A stretch of DNA of 64,000 bases from contig JAIVFJ010000098.1 of assembly GCA_025765615.1 (NCBI GenBank), forward strand, positions 62,001 to 126,000, read 5' to 3'. A program made the translations under genes and the position numbers. The DNA comes from Zopfochytrium polystomum (taxonomy: Eukaryota > Chytridiomycota > Chytridiomycetes > Chytridiales > Chytridiaceae). The first letter of the stretch is position 1; the number at the start of each line of letters is the position of its first letter. Positions 34,191 to 41,043 of the stretch are shown in pieces. Under the pieces are notes generated by a model, which did no database searches, was not told the DNA's origin, and worked only from the letters and a program-made list of their open reading frames with translations.

Positions 34191-37100
34191 GCCTCTTCTG
34201 CAACTTGGTGGGGTACCTGGTCTTGAACTCGAGCAGAAGGTCTTGGCAGTGAGTGAGGTTTGACTCAGGCTCCCAGGTGTTGTCAGCATCTGAGTAACCT
34301 TTCCACTTAACAAGGAACTTGAGTGTTCTTCCAAACCACTTGGCATCCAAGATTTGTTCAACCTCAAATTCCTCTTCACCTTCTACCTCAACTGGAGGAG
34401 GAGGAGGAACAACTCTGCCTGGAATGGAATTGGCCACAAACTTCTCTAAAAGGCTGACATGGAAAACTGGGTGGATCTTCATGGATGCAGGGAGATCCAG
34501 CTTGAAGGTGACTGGATTGATTTGCTCCAAGATCTTGAAAGGTCCCAACTTGAGGTTGTCTAGCTTGGGACTTGGTCTTTTGGTCTGCAAGTTCTTCCTC
34601 AGAAGCCAAACTTGCTGACCCACAGCAAGGTCATGGTCCATTCTGTGAGTGTTGGCAAATCTTGAGGCATCTTCTTGGGCTTGCTTCAGGGTGGAGTCCA
34701 GGAAGGAGTTGATGATCTTGAGCTTATGTAAGTGTGAAGCCGCAGCAGGAGCTTGGACATTGGATAGGGTCTCTTGTCCCAGAAGATCTCCTCTTGGATT
34801 GAAGCCATAGGTTGCAAAGAAAGGAGATAGCTGGGTGCTTGAGTGGAGAGAATTGTTGAGAGCAAATTCTGCCAGTGGAAGGAGGGTGGGCCAATCATCC
34901 TGTTGATAGCTGACATAGCACCTCAAATACTGCTCCAGAGTCTGGTTTGTTCTTTCTGTTTGTCCATCAGTCTGAGGGTGATAAGCAGTTGACAGTTGAG
35001 ACTTGATTCCAAGGGCTGCTGTGAGTGCTTTCCAAAATTGAGATCTGAACTGTGGTCCTCTGTCACTGACGATTGACTGAGGCAGCCCATGGAGCCTGAA
35101 TATGTGTTGCAAAAACAGGTCTGCTGTTCCTTGTGCATCTATATTCTCAGTGCAGGGGATGAAATGGGCCAACTTTGTCCTTCTGCAGATGACAACAAGG
35201 ATAGAGTCAAATCCATGGGATGGGGGCAGTTTCACAATGAAGTCCATGGATATTGATGACCAAGGGCTGATGGCAATTGGGAGGGGCTCCAGAAGTCCAT
35301 AGGGCTTGTGTCTGCTGGATTTGTTTCTTTGACAGGTTTCACAGCTGCTGACATAGTTCTTGATGTACTTCCTCATGCCTGGCCAGTAGAAGTCTCTGGA
35401 AACAAGCTCATATGTCTTGTGCTCTCCTGGGTGTCCAGCTGTTGCTGCATCATGCCTTGTCTTGAGTATCTCAAGTTTTTCCTCCTCTTGGCTGATTTGA
35501 ATCTTGTGAGGCTTGGGGTCCTTGGAAATAGCATGGGCCCACACACTGTCAGGAAGCAATGAAAGGTGTGTCTTGGATGGTGGGGTGAAACCATCTCCCC
35601 CTTCAGGTGCAAGGTCTGTTCTTCTTGACAGGGCATCAGCCACAGTGTTAAGGTGGCCAGGAGAATAGCACAGCTTAAAGTCATACTCAGAGAGCAGTTC
35701 AGCCCACCTGGCATGCCTCTGCTTGAGCAACCTCCTTGCCCTGAAGAAGGTGAGGTTCTTGTGATCAGAATAGACAGAGATGCCTTTAGAACCAGCCAAG
35801 TAGTGTCTCCAGAATTTGAATGCTTCCACAATTGCAAGCAACTCCTTGTCATGGACTGTGTAGTTACACTCAGCACTGTTCAGCTTCCTGGAGTAATATG
35901 CCACTGGATGCAGAGGAGCAGAGGGTTCCTGAGAGCTTGGCTGGGACAGAACAGCGCCAAGGGCATAGTCTGAGGCATCAGTTTCCAAGGTGAAGGGAAG
36001 CAAGGGATCCACATGCTTAAGGAGTGGTGCACTCGTGGTTGCTGTCTTAAGAGCTAGCCAGGCTTGCTCTGCTGCTGGGGTCCATTCAAACTTGGTGGTC
36101 TTCTTGGTGAGATCAGTGAGAGGCTTGGCTATGGCAGAATAGTTGGCAATGAAGGTTCTGTAGAAGTTGCAAAATCCAAGGAAGCTTTGAACATCCTTGA
36201 TGGAATTTGGAGCCTTCCATTCAAGAATAGTTTGGATCTTGTCTGGTGCCATGGAGATCCCTTTGTCAGACACAATGAACCCCAAAAACTCAATGGAGGT
36301 CTTGTGGAATTCACACTTCTCCAGCTTTGCATAGAGGTGATGCTGTCTGAGTCTCTCCAAGACAGTCTTGACATGTCCCATATGGCTTGCAGTGTCAGAT
36401 GAAAATACCAGGATATCATCCAGGTAGACAATGACAAAAAGGTCCAGAATATCCCTGAAGATGTCATTCATCATGCCTTGGAAAATAGCTGGAGCATTGG
36501 TAAGTCCAAAGGGCATAACCAAGTACTCAAAGTGACCGTATTTGCATCTGAAGGCAGTCTTCCATTGATCCTGGGGCTTAATTCTGACCAAATTGTAGGC
36601 ACCTCTGAGGTCAATCTTGGAAAATATCCTTGCATGGCTCAGTTTGTCCAGTAATTCAGAGATGAGAGGCAGTGGATAGCGGTTCTTGACTGTCATCTCA
36701 TTGAGATCTCTGTAGTCCACACAGGGTCTCAGTCCCCCATCCTTCTTCTTGACAAAAAAGATGGGAGCTCCAGCTGGTGACTTGGAAGGTTGGATGAATC
36801 CCTTGTTCAGCATTTCTTCAATGTATTCTTGGAGGGCCTTGGCTTCTGGTGGAGAGAGGTGGTACAGTGGCTTGAAAGGTGGGCTGCAAGTTTCATCCTT
36901 GAGTGGGATTTCACAGTCATAAGGCCTCTGAGCTGGTAGCAGGTCTGCCTTGGTCTTGGAAAACACATCAGCATAAGGGAGATATTCTTTTGGTAGCTTG
37001 GATGCCAGCAAAAGGTCTGATGGGTCCAGGTTGTCGTGCTCCTCAGCAGTGGGGCTTGAATTCTTGACTGGGAACTGTGATTCTTGAATCTTTGACTGAG

Positions 37101-37893
37101 AGTTATGTTCTTGGCAAAGACTGTGAGCTGTGGAACTTGAATCTTGAATGTGGACTGTGAACTGTGGTACTTGAATCTTTGACTGTGGGTTCTGTGAACA
37201 AGAGTCATGGCCATGACTGTGAGCTCTATGAGCTCTACTTGAATCTTGACTGTGAACTGTGAACTGTGGAACTGGAGTCTTGGCTGGCTGTGAATCTTGA
37301 ATCAAGGGCTTGAGAGCATGAGACTTGGGGGCTTGACTTGAGTTTTGGGTGACTGTTCCAATTGGTGGAGGTTGGACTTGACCAGTGACCCAATCAATGG
37401 CAGGGTTCTGGGCTTGCAGCCATGGTAATCCCAGGATGACAGAGAATGTGGGTGAGCCAAGATCCAATACTTCCAGATTGACCATGGATGGTGGAAAGTC
37501 TTGGATGTGGAGGTTTAGCTTGGTTTCATGGCTGATTTCCTTGAACAGAGCATGATTGGCAAAGTGGACCTTGAGGGGTGTGGATTTCTTGATGGTGGGA
37601 ATGGCACAAGACTTGACAAGGGTGGCATCAACGATGTTGCAGGATGATCCAGAGTCTATGAGGGCCTTGGTTGTGATGGTTGACTTGGGTGAGAGTTGAA
37701 TCTTGACATCCATGGTGAGTTGGTGGGGCTTGGAATCTGAGGTGTTTGTGGTGCTGGTGGTGGTGATGAAACAGGGGCAGCTTGGAGGAGGGTCCAGGGA
37801 ATTGCCCCTCAGTGAGCCTGGACCTGGGAGTTTGGGTGCTTCTTCCTTGGGCAGTCCTTGACAGCATGCTCCTTGGAGCCACAGTAAAAACAC
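34174..37893 (-). CDS. pol: Chromovirus Pol: protease, RT, RNase H, integrase, chromodomain
   Basis: Open frame of 1,239 codons, in the -1 frame relative to gag with an 85-nt overlap, so it is expected to be made as a Gag-Pol fusion. Order: aspartic protease (ALIDSGSSCNIVD, about residue 75); a repetitive Gln/Ser/His linker (about 200-290); reverse transcriptase (VIVYLDDILVFSS, the YxDD box); RNase H (LETDASDYALGAVLSQ); integrase with H-H-C-C finger (HPGEHKTYELV ... CETCQRNK), Asp in SMDFIVKLP, Asp in IVSDRGPQF and Glu in DGQTERTNQTLEQ; and a C-terminal chromodomain (FLVKWKGYSDADNTWEPE). The chromodomain places it among chromoviruses, whose integrases are steered to modified chromatin. The true Pol start lies within the overlap; the first residues of the open frame are not translated alone. 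Confidence 0.93.
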   Translation of the reverse strand: MFLLWLQGACCQGLPKEEAPKLPGPGSLRGNSLDPPPSCPCFITTTSTTNTSDSKPHQLTMDVKIQLSPKSTITTKALIDSGSSCNIVDATLVKSCAIPTIKKSTPLKVHFANHALFKEISHETKLNLHIQDFPPSMVNLEVLDLGSPTFSVILGLPWLQAQNPAIDWVTGQVQPPPIGTVTQNSSQAPKSHALKPLIQDSQPAKTPVPQFTVHSQDSSRAHRAHSHGHDSCSQNPQSKIQVPQFTVHIQDSSSTAHSLCQEHNSQSKIQESQFPVKNSSPTAEEHDNLDPSDLLLASKLPKEYLPYADVFSKTKADLLPAQRPYDCEIPLKDETCSPPFKPLYHLSPPEAKALQEYIEEMLNKGFIQPSKSPAGAPIFFVKKKDGGLRPCVDYRDLNEMTVKNRYPLPLISELLDKLSHARIFSKIDLRGAYNLVRIKPQDQWKTAFRCKYGHFEYLVMPFGLTNAPAIFQGMMNDIFRDILDLFVIVYLDDILVFSSDTASHMGHVKTVLERLRQHHLYAKLEKCEFHKTSIEFLGFIVSDKGISMAPDKIQTILEWKAPNSIKDVQSFLGFCNFYRTFIANYSAIAKPLTDLTKKTTKFEWTPAAEQAWLALKTATTSAPLLKHVDPLLPFTLETDASDYALGAVLSQPSSQEPSAPLHPVAYYSRKLNSAECNYTVHDKELLAIVEAFKFWRHYLAGSKGISVYSDHKNLTFFRARRLLKQRHARWAELLSEYDFKLCYSPGHLNTVADALSRRTDLAPEGGDGFTPPSKTHLSLLPDSVWAHAISKDPKPHKIQISQEEEKLEILKTRHDAATAGHPGEHKTYELVSRDFYWPGMRKYIKNYVSSCETCQRNKSSRHKPYGLLEPLPIAISPWSSISMDFIVKLPPSHGFDSILVVICRRTKLAHFIPCTENIDAQGTADLFLQHIFRLHGLPQSIVSDRGPQFRSQFWKALTAALGIKSQLSTAYHPQTDGQTERTNQTLEQYLRCYVSYQQDDWPTLLPLAEFALNNSLHSSTQLSPFFATYGFNPRGDLLGQETLSNVQAPAAASHLHKLKIINSFLDSTLKQAQEDASRFANTHRMDHDLAVGQQVWLLRKNLQTKRPSPKLDNLKLGPFKILEQINPVTFKLDLPASMKIHPVFHVSLLEKFVANSIPGRVVPPPPPVEVEGEEEFEVEQILDAKWFGRTLKFLVKWKGYSDADNTWEPESNLTHCQDLLLEFKTRYPTKLQKRPKRGR

Positions 37894-38732
37894 AGTCCCT
37901 GCTGGGCCCTCCTTGTTTTCTCCTCTTGGCTCAGAGGACCCTTAGGAAGTGTCTCAACTGCATCCACTTGCATGGGTTCAGGAACTGTAAGAGCTTGAGG
38001 AACTGGGGTAGGTCTTGATGTAGTTCCTACTTGTCTTTGCTTCAGCCTCTTGGAGTAGAGTCTGTTGTCAATCTTGATGGCAAGGAGAATGTACTCTTCC
38101 AAGGTCTCAGGGATGTGCAGAGACTGGGAGAGCATGTCTTGGATAGACTCATGGAGACCATCATGGTACAGCTCCATCAGAGCTGCATCATTGTATCCAG
38201 AGTCTCTGGCTAGTTGCTTGAATTGGTTGGTGTAGGCCACACAAGATTGCTTTCCTTGCTTGATATGCTTGAGCTTGGATCTTGCTGTCCAAGATGCGTA
38301 GGGGTCACCAAAGGTAGCTTCCAGCCCCTCCCAGAGCTCTTGCAGGGTGGTGGGTGTGCTTGGGAGAGATCTGTACCATGATTGAGCTTGACCAGACAGG
38401 AGGGTGCTTGTGAAAAGAACCTTGACTTGCTCACTGGGAAATCTTGAAGGTTGGAGAAGGATGACATTCTCCACAGTGGCCATGAAGTTCCTAAGGTCTT
38501 TGGCCAGCCCAGTGAACTTGTCAGGGCTGGGAACCTTGGGCTCTCTTGCTTGGTTGGCTTGAGGCAGGGGAAGAGCTTGATGTTCTTGTTGGTGAAGTTG
38601 TTGTTGAAGCTGGTGCTGCTGGTGAAGGACTTGTTCTTGAAGTTGGTGTGTCTGTCTTGAAAGGGCTTGTAATTGGTCCATCAAGGCTTGGAAGGCAGTT
38701 GCATCAGGGAAGGTGTTGTTTGGGTCAGACAT
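37809..38732 (-). CDS. gag: Chromovirus Gag with CCHC zinc knuckle
   Basis: 307 aa. A Gln/Leu coiled segment near the N-terminus (HQLQEQVLHQQHQLQQQLHQ, residues about 27-46) is followed by a retrotransposon-gag capsid region (FTGLAKDLRNFMATVE ... AQSWYRSLP ... WEGLEATFGD) and a nucleocapsid CCHC knuckle CFYCGSKEHAVKDC (C-x2-C-x4-H-x4-C) near residue 280. Forms the particle that packages element RNA. The start ATG lies 41 bp inside the 5' LTR boundary; the homologous plus-strand copy has lost this ATG. Confidence 0.92.
   Translation of the reverse strand: MSDPNNTFPDATAFQALMDQLQALSRQTHQLQEQVLHQQHQLQQQLHQQEHQALPLPQANQAREPKVPSPDKFTGLAKDLRNFMATVENVILLQPSRFPSEQVKVLFTSTLLSGQAQSWYRSLPSTPTTLQELWEGLEATFGDPYASWTARSKLKHIKQGKQSCVAYTNQFKQLARDSGYNDAALMELYHDGLHESIQDMLSQSLHIPETLEEYILLAIKIDNRLYSKRLKQRQVGTTSRPTPVPQALTVPEPMQVDAVETLPKGPLSQEEKTRRAQQGLCFYCGSKEHAVKDCPRKKHPNSQVQAH
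37830..37836 (-). promoter_or_regulatory. Candidate -1 ribosomal frameshift heptamer CCCAAAC
   Basis: Within the gag-pol overlap the sense strand reads C CCA AAC in the gag frame (codons CAC CCA AAC). This is a perfect X XXY YYZ slippery heptamer in the right register to move into the pol frame (CCC AAA CTC). It is 7 codons upstream of the gag stop. A downstream stem-loop or pseudoknot was not established. Confidence 0.55.
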
Positions 38733-38759
38733 GATGGCAGAGAGTAGTGGGAGAGGGTG

Positions 38760-38770
38760 AAGTGAATTAT
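38760..38770 (-). other. Self-primer binding site next to 5' LTR
   Basis: The first bases after the 5' LTR are TC then ATAATTCACTT on the sense strand, not a complement of a tRNA 3' end starting TGG. This 11-nt block is the exact complement of AAGTGAATTAT inside the LTR (38,853-38,843 on the sense strand), about 35 nt past a TATA box, i.e. where the transcript should begin. That matches the Tf1 mechanism, in which the first 11 nt of the mRNA fold back as primer. Confidence 0.65.
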
Positions 38771-38880
38771 GATGTCAGGAACAGGGCAGGACAGGACAAG
38801 GCAGACAAGGAACTGAGAGGAGTGATGATTGTATTGGAAACAATAATTCACTTGAGGGATGGGACAGGTCCCCCATCCCC

Positions 38881-38888
38881 CTTTTATA
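38881..38888 (-). promoter_or_regulatory. TATA box of the 5' LTR
   Basis: Sense-strand TATAAAAG, 35 nt upstream of the predicted transcript start at about 38,853. The two long LTRs in this window have TATGAAAG at this place, and it lies nearly 400 nt from the corresponding start. Confidence 0.6.
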
Positions 38889-38998
38889 CCTTTTGAGAGT
38901 GTTCCTTGTCAAGACTCCAAGAAAGTTCCAGAAAGAGCAATTAGTAATACAATGATACCAATGATACCAATGACAACAAGACAAGTCAGGAAAGCAAA

Positions 38999-39113
38999 GA
39001 AGGTTCCAGAAGGTTCCACAAGGTTCCATGAAGGAATGTTCTAGAAGGTTCCAGAAGGTTCCAGAAGGTTCCATGAAGGAATGTTCTGGAAGGTTCCAGA
39101 GGTTTCCAGAGGG
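38999..39113 (-). promoter_or_regulatory. Array of heat-shock elements in LTR U3
   Basis: Alternating GAA and TTC pentamers, e.g. GAAGGTTCCAGAAGGTTC, repeated with the nGAAnnTTCn spacing recognised by heat-shock factor trimers, over about 115 bp upstream of the TATA box. A further GAAAGTTCCAGAA is near 38,925-38,940. The same array is in the 3' LTR (about 34,047-34,161) and in shorter form in the long LTRs. Confidence 0.65.
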
Positions 39114-39125
39114 TGATTCATAACA

Positions 39126-40474
39126 CAGGTCCAGGCTCACTGAGGGGGCAATTCCCTGGACCCTACTCCAAGCTGCCCCTGCTTCATCACCATCACCAGC
39201 ACCACAAACACCTCAGACTCCAAGCCCCACCAACTCACCATGGATGTCAAGATTCAACTCTCACCCAAGTCAACCATCACAACCAAGGCCCTTATAGACT
39301 CTGGATCATCCTGCAACATCGTTGATGCCACCCTTGTCAAGTCTTGTGCCATTCCCACCATCAAGAAATCCACACCCCTCAAGGTCCACTTTGCCAATCA
39401 TGCTCTGTTCAAGGAAATCTGCCATGAAAAAAAGCAAAACCTCCACATCCAAGACTTTCCACCATCCATGGTCAACCTGGAAGTATTGGATCTTGGCTCA
39501 CCCACATTCTCTGTCATCCTGGGATTACCATGGCTGCAAGCCCAGAACCCTGCCATTGATTGGGTCACTGGTCAAGTCCAACCTCCACCAATTGGAACAG
39601 TCACCCAAAACTCAAGTCAAGCCTCCAAGTCTCATGCTCGCAAGTCCGTGATTCAAGGTTCACAGCCAGGTATTGAAGGTCAACCACCAAAGACAACTCC
39701 AGTGTCACCCTGCAGTTCACAAATCCCAGCCAAGACTCAAGTTCCACAGTTCACAGTTCACAGTCAAGATTCAAGTAGAGCTCAAAGAGCTCACAGTCAT
39801 GGCCAAGACTCCAGCTCACAGAACCCACAGTTCACAGTCCACCTTCAAGACTCAAGTTCCACAGCTCACAGTCTTTGCCAAGAACAGAACTCTCAGTCAA
39901 GATTCAAGAATCACAGTTCCCAGTCAAGAATTCAAGCCCCACTGCTGAAGAGCACAGCAACCTGGACCCATCAGACCTTTTGCTGGCATCCAATCTACCA
40001 AAAGAATATCTCCCTTATGCTGATGTGTTTTCCAAGACCAAGGCAGACCTTGCACCTGAAGGGGGAGATGGTTTCACCCCACCATCCAAGACACACCAGT
40101 GTGGGGGCCAATGCTATTTCCAAGGACCCCAAGCCTCGCAAGATTCAAATCAGCCAAGAAGAGGAAAAGATTGAGATACTCAAGACAAGGCATGATGCAG
40201 CAACAGCTGGACACCCAGGAGAGCACAAGACATATGAGCTTGTCTCCAGAGACTTCTACTGGCCAGGCATGAGGAAGTACATCAAGAACTATGTCAGCAG
40301 CTGTGAAACCTGTCAAAGAAACAAATCCAGCAGACACAAGCCCTATGGACTTGTGGAGCCCCTCCCAATTGCCATCAGCCCTTGGTCATCAATATCCATG
40401 GACTTCATTGTGAAAACTGCCCCCATCCCATGGATTTGACTCTATCCTTGTTGTCATCTGCAGGAGGACAATGT
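39126..40474 (+). pseudogene. pol pseudogene of older gypsy element, RT/RNase H deleted
   Basis: Continues the older element after the nested insertion. Protease is intact-looking (ALIDSGSSCNIVD), then the repetitive linker, then a jump from KTKADL straight to APEGGDG, which in the intact copy are 443 codons apart. Integrase follows (CETCQRNKSSRHKPYG) and breaks off after SSISMDFIVK. At least two single-base or small shifts are visible. The remaining open frame 39240-40439 (399 codons) runs through frame changes and is not a functional Pol. Confidence 0.85.
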
Positions 40475-40548
40475 GAATAAAGCGGCTTGAACCAACACCA
40501 TTTTTAATTTTGTCCAAGTGTTCAAAGACTTTTGTCCCCTGACGGTAC
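40475..40548 (+). repeat. Possible Tc1-like terminal inverted repeat remnant
   Basis: Right after the truncated integrase, TTCAAAGACTTTTGTCCCC then TGACGGTA resembles the outer end of Tc1-type elements (CAGTCAGGGG...AAAAGT in the complement) with TA at the edge. The matching left end was not found, so this is a partial end only. Confidence 0.35.
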
Positions 40549-41043
40549 AGTATGTGCACTACAAGAAGTAACACCGCCTGAGGTCATTCATGGCTGTGGA
40601 AAGCATGTTATTACTTTCGCAGTGTGCCAGACGGGCTGAGGGACAGCCGAAGAGGCAAGCGTGCTGCTGGGCTTGGTCCTTCAGCTATGGCGGAAGAGAG
40701 CCCCACATCAGCTACACGCTTCTTCGGCGAAGAACAGGACAGTGACTGTACTGCAGCAACCACCTTACGCAACACCGCACGTCGCAGCAGTATTTTGCAC
40801 CAGCATCGATCGATTGTTAACCGCGGAGTAAAAAGCACCAACCAGTACTGGTCCGGACCGGACAACAGGAAACATTTTTTTTTTTTTTTTTTTTTTTGAT
40901 CTTGCATCTTTTCTTTCTTTCGCTTTTCCAACTGTTGCAGTTTTTCCACCAGACCCCTCACGATTACTGAAGCCCCCCATTTTGGCAAAGGCATCATCGA
41001 CGGCCTCCCGCTTGCCCACTTCGACTCCTGCCGCGCCACAACG
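40549..41043. other. Intergenic / 5' leader of SNF2 gene
   Basis: GC-mixed sequence with a T-run at 40,875-40,897 followed by a pyrimidine tract and GTTGCAG at about 40,940, possibly a leader intron. The 91-codon frame at 40,624 has no recognisable domain and runs into the T-tract. No gene called. Confidence 0.45.

Larger units (their letters stand above)
33821..39125 (-). mobile_element. Complete Ty3/gypsy chromovirus (Tf1-like), 5,305 bp
   Basis: Two 353-bp LTRs (33821-34173 and 38773-39125) that read identical, TG...CA termini, a perfect 5-bp target duplication CAGGT (33,816-33,820 and 39,126-39,130), intact gag and pol in overlapping frames, a purine-rich tract against the 3' LTR and a self-priming type primer-binding site against the 5' LTR. 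It is inserted at the gag-pol junction of the older plus-strand element. All catalytic motifs are present and no stop breaks pol, so it could still be mobile. Confidence 0.93.
30706..40474 (+). mobile_element. Older Ty3/gypsy element, decayed, carrying two nested insertions
   Basis: Plus-strand relative of the intact element. Parts: 5' LTR 30706-31414; damaged gag 31441-32141 plus 33598-33820; then, after the nested minus-strand element, damaged pol 39131-40474. The 3' LTR is missing; homology stops in integrase at about 40,474. Its gag start codon is ATC where the intact copy has ATG, there are frameshifts in gag and pol, and RT-RNase H is deleted. Confidence 0.85.

Noticed and set aside
38999..39113. 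Regular GGTTCCAGAA repeats considered as a CRISPR-like or satellite array
   Set aside because: Units are 10 bp with no spacers and sit in LTR U3 regions; heat-shock element spacing explains the regularity.
33823..39140. Pro/Leu/Ser-rich short frames inside both gypsy LTRs, e.g. a 61-codon frame present twice
   Set aside because: Identical because the LTRs are identical; they overlap the promoter region and have no retrotransposon domain.
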